64,000 nucleotides of DNA from Rhizophagus clarus (taxonomy: Eukaryota > Glomeromycota > Glomeromycetes > Glomerales > Glomeraceae), in contig BLAL01000016.1 of the NCBI GenBank assembly GCA_015698045.1, forward strand, positions 62,001 to 126,000, written 5' to 3'. Below are positions 1-9,960 of this stretch, piece after piece; within the stretch, counting starts at the first letter, position 1; the number at the start of each line of letters is the position of its first letter. A model generated the notes under the pieces. That model saw only the letters and a list, made by a program, of their open reading frames with translations, did not search any database and was not told the DNA's origin. Position numbers and translations under genes: made by a program.

Positions 1-599
1 AAGAATGGTTAGATGGTTTGGCAAATAAGGATCTTTTCATGTAGGTTTACTTTATATACATATTTTTCCGCTGATAGCATCAAATAGTGATTTATAATTA
101 TATTATTAGGTATTTCGGACATGGTTCTGGTGAAATATATTGTAGAAGAAATAAAATTAAAAATTTAGATCGTTGCGCTGTAACACTTTTATTTGGCTGT
201 AGTAGTGGACGATTAAAACTAGGAGGGGAATTTGATCCCTCTGGCGTAATCCTAAGTTATTTATTAGCTGGAAGGTAAATTGCAAATAAATTTCATCAGT
301 ATATTTAACTCATTTTCAAACATTAACTATTTTATATCAATTTTTATTGGGACAGCCCAGCAATTGTTGCAAATTTATGGGACGTTACTGATATTGACTT
401 TGATAGATTCACTAAATCTATGTTTAAAAATTGGGGATTGAATTCTAATGAAGAAACCACTACAAAATCAAAAAATAATTTGTCATTAATCCAGGCCGTT
501 ACATTAGCAAGAAAAGTTTGTAATCTTAAGTATCTGATCGGTTCAGCTCCTGTCATTTATGGTATACCATGCTATTTGCAAGGAACTAGTTGTAATTAA
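1..599 (+). CDS. ESP1: Separase (Esp1-type cysteine protease), C-terminal end, 5' partial
   Basis: This is the C-terminal part of separase, the CD-clan protease that cuts the cohesin kleisin at anaphase. Three exons are visible: 1-40 (partial), 110-274 and 356-599, joined across GT-AG introns of 69 and 81 bases, with stop TAA at 597-599. The spliced product reads DLFMYFGHGSGE, giving the catalytic histidine motif, then the catalytic cysteine motif LLFGCSSG, then EFDPSGVILSYLLAGSPA and NLWDVTDIDFDRF. All of these are hallmarks of the separase peptidase C50 domain. Both catalytic residues are present and the frame is open to the stop, so the gene looks functional. The rest lies upstream of base 1. 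The product ends soon after the protease domain, as in other separases. The family call is very sure; the gene symbol is by homology only. Confidence 0.93.
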
Positions 600-1499
600 T
601 GTATTTAGACTGTTTAATTTATCCATCTATCATATAGAAAAAGAGAAATTTTTTTATTAAATAGAATAACCAATAAAGTAACTAATTAAAATAGTTTTTT
701 TTGTTAAAAAAAAAGAAAATATACGGTATATATTTATATCCGGAAATTGGATTATCATATAATCCAATCCGTATTCACAAATAGATAAATTGGATTACAG
801 ATTTTTGTATTACATTATAATATTAGTGATTTATCAAATAAAAAAAAATGGAAATGAAAGATAAATGAATATTCAAAAACTTACTATAATACTTTCAATT
901 ATATATTTAATTTTTTGGGGCCAAACTGATTCATCTTTTAAAAAAACATCCAAAGATAATATTGATTATCAATTTTATATTATAAATATAAATTTTTATT
1001 GCCTTTGTTTTTCTAAAAGTATAATAAAAAATTTTTTTAAAAGAAAACATAATAAAAAAGAATTTTAAAAAAAAATTTTTTATTATTCAAAATACATATA
1101 TACAGTATAATAAGAGTAATAGGGAATATTAAAAAAGTGATGGATAATAAATAATAATATATGGTATATAATGATTTCAATTACAGAATATACTTCAATC
1201 TAATTCAAATTAATTTTATATTCATAAATATAATTGGATTGAGATATTACCTACTATCAAATATATAATAATTGTTTTATAAAGAACTAAAGATATCAAT
1301 GATTTTTATAATACAATTATAAAAATTATAATATTTCAGTAACTGTAAAATAATTGATTTATATCATAATTTCATGTTAAATATACTTATTTTAACTATT
1401 TTAGTTAATAATAATAAACATTTTATTCTAATATTAATATACTTTTTATCATTTTCAAAAAAAAAATCATGAATTTTAATTAGAAGTTGTGGGATAGAT
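600..1499. other. AT-rich intergenic stretch after separase
   Basis: No convincing gene. It holds A/T runs and a short perfect hairpin near 750-769 (GGATTAT, 3-base loop, ATAATCC). A 67-codon open frame at 865-1068 begins with ATG and a hydrophobic run, but its codons are almost all A/T and nothing else supports it. Confidence 0.5.
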
Positions 1500-1536
1500 A
1501 TTAGATATTTAATATATATATATTTTTTTTATTTTT

Positions 1537-3621
1537 AAACTTTAAAGACGGGGAATTGAGGGAACTCTTTCCTGCAAATTTGTGAATCAAATTTTCACGA
1601 AAGAAAAATTTTTATTGTCATCATGAAGAAAGGATTTTGCTAACAAAATCAGCTCCAAAAACAGCATCAACATCTTCTACGATCCAAGTTACCCCCTACT
1701 TCTGTTTTAAAAAGTATACCTTCTAACCGTTTTCACGATGTTATAGTAGATTTTATCTCAGGACTCATCAATAGAAACCTAGAGTCTCTTTTTAGCTTAA
1801 TAATAACCACAGACCCTTCAGCTATAGACGAGTTTCTTTGTACTTATAAGGACCAAGCAATCCCTATGGAAAAGTTGTCACATATTAGCCGCTATGACTG
1901 CTTTCCTATAATAGCTCAATTTTTAGCTACTTTTCTCAATATCATTCTCTTGGACGACGAACACCTGGAAATTTTTCTCATGGATTCTGAAATTCGCCGA
2001 GGGTTAAAACTAGCCAGCAAACAAATTCCTGATATAGAAAATCTTAGGGATCCTATGTACCAATCAGACACGTCGATGAATTTCGATGTTTTTGATGCAA
2101 ATTCAATAGGATCATTGGATGATGTGGTGGATGAATCACTTGCCACACCCCCACGTAATATCATACCTATACCTGTCACGCTCTTGACCAAATCTCAGAA
2201 ACAGAGTGCTAAAAAGAAGACCTGTAAGGAGAAACAAAAGTTGCAATTACAGACTCCTTCTGGACTGGATGAACATGTAGTGCCCACTTTTAGCAAGGAA
2301 TCTCCTGAGTATACACCCTCTAAACCTTCTGGTTTAAGGACGGTTACTTTTAATCAAAGTTTACTTTCTCCTCCTTTCACACCCTATAAGCAGCAGTTGA
2401 AGCGAGATTCTAAACCACAATCAACTCCTATAGATAATGGAAAGAAATTAAAGCGGAAGGAGACAGACAATATGTTAAAAAATGGAAATGTTATTATCAC
2501 CAGATATATTCCTCAAGATCAAGAACAAACACAATTATTGGATCTTGTAGTCTATGATATTCTGGCCAAATGGGATAACTATACTCTGTTGGCCAATTTA
2601 GGACGATGGGGTAAAGTCATATCAGTCAGTACAAGGGTGTACAAGAAGTAACTTTCGGCTAGGGTTAGACTGATTCCTGACCACGAGTGCTTGAAATGTT
2701 ATAATGGAGGGGACTGGACTGTCAACCTGGAAGGAATCCCTGTTAGATGGTTTCCTGCTTCCTGGAACCTTTCAGAAAGGAAACAACGAGAAAAGTTCTA
2801 AGCTGTCATGTATGATCTTCCAGACGACATGACGGATGCCTCTTTATTCCCAAATGGACGCCCTCACCAATTTTTGTTGGATAGTGGCATAAAATCTTTT
2901 AAAATAGTTAAAGAAGTTGATGGATCTAGAAAGCTGATAGATTACTTTGACACTTGGGATCACGTTTCCACTCGCATTAATAACCCCCAGCTTTGAAATA
3001 ACGTTAGAATCTCTTGGTGCCATTATTCCACTCCCAACTTCAAGAATTTACGTAGATCTGCTCGAATTGGCAATGCAGAGAAGTCCTTAAGGACTACACA
3101 TGGGTCTAACTTTTCTTTTTCAGGTTCTAATACTAACAACCGCAAGAACTATCATAATAAAACTCCCAAATCTGGCCATACTACCAAGAAGATCAATCAC
3201 TCAAGAAACGACTAGTCTAAGAAGCCGGATGTAAAATATTTAATTGCTGGGCTGAAGGCATTATTAGAACATTATGTTTAGTTTAGTTGGGAGGGATAGA
3301 TAAATAACCTCACACTAACTTCTTGTCATGCTTTAGCATTCGCTTTATATGATGTTATTTTATTTTATTAAATCGTAGAATTTTTTATTTTTCTTTTTCG
3401 TTTCCCTTTATTCATTGAACAATTCTATAACTAGACTTCCTATTACATTAAAGAGAGTAGGCTAGAGGTATAGTAGTCATGAAATAGTTTGTGACCCTAG
3501 TGTGAGGAACAAGCTGGCTTTTTGATTCCTGATTTTTGTATTCTTGTCTATCTTTTTCAGAAATAAAAGCACTTCTCTTGACTAAAAAAAAAAAAAAAAA
3601 AAAAAAAAAACTTTAAAGACG
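1537..3621 (+). mobile_element. LINE ORF1-type retroposon copy A, nested in copy B's tail
   Basis: A retroposon of about 2.06 kb (1551-3610) flanked by a 14-bp direct repeat, AAACTTTAAAGACG, at 1537-1550 and 3608-3621. It ends with an AATAAA signal near 3562 and a pure A run of about 27 bases, as expected for target-primed insertion. The bases before the first repeat read TTTTT/AAAC, like the preferred site of APE-type LINE endonucleases (inference). The target is the 3' tail of copy B, so copy A is the younger insertion. It has ORF1 but no reverse transcriptase, so it is either internally deleted or a non-autonomous element moved in trans. Confidence 0.85.
1623..3299 (+). pseudogene. ORF1-like protein of retroposon copy A, interrupted by stops
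   Basis: One reading frame holds from ATG 1623 to about 3299 without an obvious frameshift, but with stops at 1641, 2649, 2799, 2994, 3213 and 3279. The longest open piece (1866-2651) has a Lys/Pro/Ser-rich middle and ends ISVSTRVYKK. After the stop the frame goes on with LSARVRLIPDHECLKCYN, EGIPVRWFPASWNL, ISWCHYSTPNF and a basic C-terminal tail. The conserved part could be an RRM-like fold as in L1-type ORF1 proteins (inference). It has no zinc knuckle. Compared with copy B and with codons one base away, most stops look like Gln or Trp codons changed by C-to-T or G-to-A. The stop at 2649 stands where copy B has a Tyr codon (TAC), so it needs a transversion. Confidence 0.7.
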
Positions 3622-4806
3622 TTGGTCACCGTAGTCTATTTATTAAAGTAAATAGAAGGATAGCATAGCTATCACTGTAAATACATGAAACGCTACTCCC
3701 AGACCCAAGGGTCACAGTCCTACCATTTGTTTATACTCTCAAGTCTGCTCTCAACAGCATAGCAGAAAGTCCTAAGAATACCAAAAAAAAAAGGAATAAA
3801 GGAAACAAAAAAAAAGAAATATACTGGAAACAAAATAAAATCTAATAATAAATAATTTCAAATAGTTAATCTAATAAACTAATTACTAAATACTGAAGAA
3901 TTGTCACATTACTGTTCTATATTCTAAATTAAACTAATTGCTCTAACAAGGCCTTTAGTCCTGTGATAATCAATTTTATGTCCAGCATCATAGACTAGTT
4001 CTTCACTTTGTGAGAGTTCTTCTTATTGAAGGTTTCAGGTTTAGCAGATGAATTTTGTTTCTTAATTCAAGTGTTAGATCCTAAAGGATAAACATTAGAG
4101 TCTGTGGCTTTAAAATGATTAGTGTTATTATCTGCATTACCAAATTGAGCAGATTGATATTTCTGAACACAAAATTTTGGAGTGGAATATCTGCACCATG
4201 ATACACTTAAGTTATTCCAAAGCTGGTGACTACTTATACATTTTGAAACTTGATCCCATATTGTGAAGTAACCAATTAACTTTCTGACTCTAGAGGACTT
4301 TTTGATGATCTTGTAAGCTTTCAGACTGCATTCAAGAATAAACTGATGAGTCTAGCATTGGAAAATAAGGTGGCATCTGTTATATCTGCTGGTATATTAT
4401 ATATGACAATTTGGAACTTTTCTCATTGTTTTCTTTCTAAAAGGTTTCAGGATGCAGGAAACTATCAAACAGGAAGATCTTTAAGTCAACAGTCCATTCC
4501 CTACTATTATAAGCTTTCAGACACTCATGATTAGGAATCAGTCTTATCCTTGTGGATAAGTATTTCTTGTGTACTCTAGTACTAACTGATATAACCTTAC
4601 TCCAGGTATTAAGCAATGTCAGGAGTGTATAATTATCACATTTTGTGAGTATATCGTAAACTATTAGGTCAAGGAGTTATATCTGTTCTTCAACTAAAGG
4701 ACTATATCCAGTGATAATTAATGAATTATTAGCTTTATCTGCTACTTACTCTAACTTCTGCTTCTTTTCTTGTGAATTATTATTCTTAACTAGAGGAAGG
4801 GTATCA

Positions 4807-5264
4807 CTTTTATCAGGACCGGGAAATCTTATAATAGAGGTCACTGTAGCACCCAGCACACTAGTAAAGTTGATTAAATTTTTGATATATTCAATTTTTA
4901 ATGAAGCCAAAATGTGTGGACTAACAATATCTGCTTAAGGATAGAGTTAAATTTGCCATTTATACACTCAATTTAAATTTTTATATATTCTGTGTAACAC
5001 AAAAGGGTGGTTCACATAATTAATAAATTTTTTTAAAAGTGGTTCGCATTATTATAAAAATTTTTTTGGAAAATTTAATGATCTCAGTTAATATTAATTT
5101 TACAAGAATAATTTATGGTTCATTATATTCTTCAGACATTCCTGTGTAGGATTGTTAGATTTTTAAGTCAATTACTTATGCAAAATATTTTTAATTTGGG
5201 TAAACTCACCAATTTACTATTGTCCGGTGACCTCTATTATTAGTTTTTCTGGTCCTCTTTTATC
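4807..5264. mobile_element. hAT-like MITE (442 bp) inside retroposon copy B
   Basis: The element 4815-5256 has roughly 30-bp imperfect terminal inverted repeats. The left end starts AGGACC and runs to AATAGAGGTCAC; the right end is its reverse complement, ending GGTCCT. It is flanked by a perfect 8-bp duplication CTTTTATC (4807-4814 and 5257-5264). An 8-bp duplication suits hAT-type transposition, although the first bases do not fit the usual hAT YARNG end. The interior is AT-rich with no coding capacity. It interrupts the ORF1 of copy B, so it inserted later. Confidence 0.75.
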
Positions 5265-6280
5265 TTTAAGCTTGTGCTGAGAAGTAGAGCTTGACTGCAA
5301 TGTCAACCTTTTAGTTTCAGAGAGTATGTTCTTAGGTGACTAGCTGCTATGTGATATATTGTTAAGTTTGTTGTACTTTTTTTAACTTTTTCTTAGCAGC
5401 CTTTTTCTAAGTCTTGGATAAGAGCATAGCAGAAGGTATTTATATTACAGGCGTATGACTACTTATGTCACCTTGTGTATCATTGAAATTCATAGAATCT
5501 GATTGGTACGTGAAGTCTCAACTTTTTACTATATCAGGAATTGTTTGTTATGGTGATATAATAAGCTGAGCTTTAGCTGCGCATTCTGACTCATTATAAT
5601 ATTCACAGGTAAGTAAAAAGATGTTGATAATAGTAGTTAGAAGGGAAGGTAAAAACAATAAATATTTGTGTATTTCTCTTATAGAGTGTATCTTTCCATA
5701 TCTTTAACAAAGGTGCTATCCCATTCTCATAGAATAATATTGTTCTATAATCTGTGTTAAAGCTGACTCAGGAGTCTTTATTAAGTTCAGCCAGTCCAAG
5801 TTATATTTATCTTCAAAGAAGTCTGCTATAAAAGCGTCTAGTTTTTTGTTGTTAGGAATTATAAGGTCTTCTTTCTTATGGATTATTGGTGACAAAGAAT
5901 TCATTTTTCTCACTATTTTTGCAGATTTTCTTGTAAGAAAGTTAAGTATTTGTTAAGAAATAAAATTTTTCCTTTCGTGAAAAATTGGTTCACAGATCAA
6001 CCATTAGATATTTAATATATATTTAATATATATAAAAAATATATATAATATTTAACTATACTATATATATTAAATATCTAATATATATCTATTATATTTT
6101 ATAAATAAAAAGTATATATTTTATACATATCAAATAGTAAAATATTAAATGTATATTATTTTTTTTACAAGGTAGTGCAATTTATGAGTTTATTAGTTAT
6201 ATAAATTACAGAAAATTCTGTTGTATATTATTAATCTATTAAAACTCTGAACCAGTTCCCCATCCAGAAGATTGTTCCTG

Positions 6281-6596
6281 TGCCTTACCAGGATCCCAAA
6301 CTATATATAAATAGGTCAGGGGTTAAATTTGCTTATTGATCATATAAAATTTTTAAAAAGTTGCTTATTTTAGGGGTATTTTTAAAAATTTCATATCATA
6401 CATACCCCTGTATTTAAAAGATCTACTAATTGGATTTTAATGAAATTTATATCATTAAATTCGTCTTAATGAGACGAATCTAATGGTATAAATTTACTTT
6501 GATAGCATTAATATTGACCAAGATATCCTAAATTGAAAATTTTACTATACATCATATCTGACCTAAATGAGAGATGTTCAGGATCCTGCCTTACCA
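6281..6596. mobile_element. GGATCC-ended miniature element with palindromic core (MULE-like)
   Basis: The element 6291-6586 (296 bp) is flanked by a perfect 10-bp duplication TGCCTTACCA (6281-6290 and 6587-6596). Both ends are GGATCC, and imperfect inverted repeats continue inward to GGTCAG/CTGACC. Its centre (about 6441-6493) is a near-perfect palindrome with 24-base arms around TTCGTCT/AGACGAA. A 9-10-bp duplication suggests a Mutator-like transposase (inference). The same core motif recurs near 11550 and 25888. Confidence 0.72.
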
Positions 6597-6718
6597 TCAC
6601 CTTATGTAATTCCCATATATCCTCCCATAGTAACTATTAGATTATATAGGATCCTTAAAACATATGGCTTCAATATATACTTTCACTACTCTCTAAACAA
6701 AAAATTTTATATTTATAT

Positions 6719-6873
6719 GGGGTCTTTGCAATAGAAAGGTACGAAACTCAAAAAAATTTTTAAATTTACTTTATATGTTAATTATGTTTTTTATGCTAAA
6801 ATAAGTGTAAATTTAATATTAATTAAATTTTTATTTTTTTTTGAGTTTCGTACCTTTCTATTGCAAAGACCCC
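6719..6873. mobile_element. 155-bp fold-back MITE with perfect inverted repeats
   Basis: The ends GGGGTCTTTGCAATAGAAAG and its reverse complement form perfect inverted repeats of about 40 bases that continue through GTACGAAACTC. They surround an AT-rich loop of about 75 bases. The flanks read ATAT on both sides, so a TA (Tc1/mariner-like) or longer palindromic target duplication is possible but cannot be resolved. The near-identity of the arms suggests recent insertion. Confidence 0.8.
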
Positions 6874-7365
6874 ATATGTGTATAATTTAATATTATTGTA
6901 TGTCTTCCAAATAACCTTATTTCCCTTTTTAATTTATTGATTTATATATTGTCTTATTTTTTCTAATGCTATTGACCATTGTTCATTATGCTTAAGAATT
7001 TTTCTTCCTTTCAGGTCATATATTCCATTTTCTGCTTATAATGTTGGAGTTCGTTTATATGTAATATGTTGGTATGCTGGTATCTTTTTCTTTAGATTTT
7101 GCTTTTTAATTCCTTTTATATGTTCCCATTCTGCTACTATCTTACATTGTGTTTACCAAATAATATCATAAAATTCATTAATAAATATTTCTAAAAATAT
7201 GGTAGCAATTGTAAGTGTAGCTTTTTCTGATTTGACAATATCCTTGAGTTCTTTATATTTTTCTTTTGGGAAAAAGTTTCTTAGTAACAGATGTGTAAAA
7301 GGAATAGGTAATTCCTGATTAAAGCCAATTGTATAAGCAAAGAAATTGCTATTCTATGATAATAG

Positions 7366-9497
7366 TTATTGTATATTTTTGTGATCTATCTGAAATTCCT
7401 TTACTTGTAGCAGAAGATCTTTAATCATTTGATCACTTTTACACATAGTATTATTGGCTACTATTAACCATTTATCTTTAAGTTGCTGACAATAGATTAT
7501 ATGATCATCATCTTCATTTTCTTTCAAACACAGCCTGCATTTTATATCTCCATATAGATCGTATCTTTTTTCTTTCATAATTTTCAGAGTTGATAATAGG
7601 TTATAAATTATGAATCTGTTATTTACCAATGATGTTGTGCAATTAAATCCTGTATTTTTTTTGAATACTGCCCATGTAACTTTTTCTTCTATTATTTGGG
7701 TTGTATCATGAAATATTGTTCTATGTGTATGATTCAAAAACTATGCTGCATCTAATGCAGACTCACATAAGTTGTCTGTCTATAAATTTTCTGATATTCC
7801 TGTCAACTCTTTTGCCATTCCAATATAAATCATATTTTAAATCTTTTTGTTGAGAATCATTAATTGTGATGCAAGTTAGTTTTTCTGTGCCATTCTTGGC
7901 TACTTTATCTGCTTCTTCATTACCTTTGACTCCTGAATGGCTTTTAACTTTTACTAGTTTAATTTTTAAATACTTGCTATCAATAAGATTGATTATACTG
8001 CTAATTATACTATAATTATTGCTTTTGTACTATGTTCGTATTTTGTTTTTTCCATTTGCCAGATTTGTCCTTGTGTGGTTGATACTATCAATTGCAGCTT
8101 GAGAATCTGTAAAAATGTTTGCTATTTGTCCTGTTTGTAATACTAATATGACTGATAATATGGCTTCTAATTCTGCACATGTGGATGATGGCCAATCTTT
8201 AATTGAACTACTGCATTCCACTATTACTTCATCTTTATTGTTAAATATCACCCAACCTGTGATCATATGTTTTGTAAGGGTGTTCAGTTCTGTATTAAAA
8301 CAGCTTGTTAATGAGCCATCTGTATATATATTGATTATGCCAGATGGGTTGAATATTGATCTTAGGTAATGTAGTAATGCTATATGTTGTGTTGTTGATT
8401 CTTTATCTGATAATGTATTTTGAATAAGCGCTGTGTCATAATCATATATCTGTATAAGGTTAGGTGTATGCTCTGAACTGTGTTGGCTTTTTGGATGGTG
8501 TCTAATTTCTAGGATATCTTTGATGATTTTAGTATTTGGTGTGTTTTTGCAACTAGAAATTCTGTTTATACAATTCAGGTCTAAATGATCCTTATTAAAG
8601 TAACAGTTGCGATTTCCTTTGTTAATTCTTTTGTCATTAAGATAGCAGCTATTACAACATTGTATGGTTTTATACATTATTTCATTATTATCTTTCTGTG
8701 TGTTGTTAATCATGACCCAGTGTTTTATTGTATATTTTCTTGTTGTGTGTTTCTTATTAATTTGCCCTAATATTAAATTATGATCTTGATGTGTCCACAC
8801 AAATTCTCTTTTCCTGTTATCTATAGATGGAATTTTTTTAGTTATTTTAAAAGCTTGCATATTTGCAAAGGTTTCTCTTTCTGTTTCTGGTACACTTTCT
8901 AAGATCAAGAGCTCCGCATCTACCTTACAAAGGTCTTTTAGTTGAAATGAATGTTGTATAAGCCTTGATAGTGTAATAAATCATTTTGGAATTCTTCCCT
9001 TTGCCGGTCTTTTATTGATATCACATATTTGCTGTCATGTGATTGTGTTTGACGCGTCATAGTTGAGTAATTGTAATGCACCATATATTGAAAGGACCGC
9101 TGCTTTTCTTATGATTATTTCTTTATTTTTCTTTTGTATATCCAATACTTGTTGGTATACAAAATTTCTTACACTTGATTCTATTAACGGTATGTTCCAT
9201 TTTTCACTTTCTGTCAATAGATGAAATTTAAAGTAATAGTCATATGCCTTTCTTACTACATTGTATGCATGGTTGTTTAACAACTTGTTAGGGACTATGA
9301 CATTAGGATCCATTGTTAGAATGCACGATGCTATGTTTAGTGCCAGCTGTGCTTTTTTTAGCCTTATTTTAAGTATGTCTGCTTGTTTTGATTGTGAGTT
9401 AAAAGCCACTAAGAATTCTGTTATTTGCGCAGCTATTTGGTTTCTCCATAAATTTTTAAGTTTTCCTTGTGCTGAATATAGGAGAATATTATCATGA
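7366..9497 (-). pseudogene. LINE ORF2 fragment: RNase H and zf-RVT zinc motif, broken
   Basis: Read on the minus strand, three open pieces (about 9409-9035, 8908-8030 and 7737-7366) follow each other with stops between them. The middle piece has RNase H signatures: IYTDGSL (first Asp), TCAELEAIL (Glu) and IFTDSQAAIDSI (second Asp). Downstream, near 7890-7960, comes KVKSHSGVKGNEEADKVA with the final His/Asp. The last piece carries CRLCLKENEDDDHIIYC, the CCHC motif that follows RNase H in many plant and fungal LINEs. The first piece (9035-9497) is not recognisable as reverse transcriptase. The order fits the C-terminal half of an I/L1-clade ORF2. It is inactive. Confidence 0.82.
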
Positions 9498-9519
9498 CAG
9501 TTATTAAATGTATATTATT

Positions 9520-9960
9520 AATTTATTGGATATTTAATATATTATAATAAATATTAAATAGATATTGGATAAATATTATTCACATATTTGATAATATTAA
9601 CAGTATTTTTTAAAATATACTAATTAAATATCTTATATAGAATTCCAAAATTATATATAGTAAACATCAAAACAAATATACTAATTATTAAATCAATTAA
9701 ATTCAATTAAAATGAAATTTTAAATATAATAATATATGATATAAATTATTAAAAAACAAAAAACTCAATATAAATTTATTAATTAATTTTTTAATTATTT
9801 AATATTAAACCAAAAAAACTTAGTGCTTTTATTTTGCTATTTTTTAAAATTTTTAAAAAATTATGTTTTTATAATAAAAAAATATAAAATTAATTATCAA
9901 ATAATTTAATTAAAATTAAAAAAATCAATACTTTTTAATAATAAATTAATTTATTTAATA
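9520..9960. other. AT-rich spacer between LINE and fold-back element
   Basis: Almost pure A/T sequence with poly(A) and poly(T) runs. I see no gene or clear element. Confidence 0.5.

Larger units (their letters stand above)
1500..6022 (-). mobile_element. LINE ORF1-type retroposon copy B (antisense), with nested insertions
   Basis: An antisense retroposon bounded by a perfect 20-bp direct repeat (1500-1519 and 6003-6022, starting ATTAGATATTTA). Its poly(A) tail appears as the T-rich run at about 1521-1540. Read on the minus strand, an ORF1-like protein runs from about 5913 down to about 3925 with several breaks. Segments such as LLDLIVYDIL, VISVSTRVHKKYLSTR and SWCRYSTPKF match copy A closely in order. 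No reverse transcriptase or endonuclease segment is seen. The 5' end near 6000 (TGTGAACCAATTTTTCACG) resembles that of copy A. Copy A (1551-3610) sits inside its tail and a MITE (4815-5256) sits inside its ORF. Without these it would be about 2 kb. At least one ORF stop (near 4670, TAA against CAA in copy A) fits a C-to-T change. Confidence 0.82.
6143..9519 (-). mobile_element. 5'-truncated LINE (ORF2 3' half), antisense
   Basis: An antisense LINE copy bounded by a perfect 18-bp direct repeat (6143-6160 and 9502-9519, TATTAAATGTATATTATT). A short T run follows the left repeat, which is the poly(A) tail read backwards. On the minus strand it carries RNase H and a CCHC zinc motif (separate entry). 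No reverse-transcriptase YxDD motif is seen, so the 5' part is lost or rearranged. Two miniature transposons (6291-6586 and 6719-6873) lie in its 3' region. It is 120 bases from copy B, so the LINE insertions are clustered. Confidence 0.8.

Noticed and set aside
865-1068. 67-codon frame with hydrophobic N-terminus
   Set aside because: Codons are almost only A/T, no family resemblance, no splice or neighbour support; likely chance in AT-rich DNA.
4711-4938. 75-codon plus-strand frame
   Set aside because: It lies antisense to the ORF1 of retroposon copy B and runs across the MITE border, so it is a shadow.
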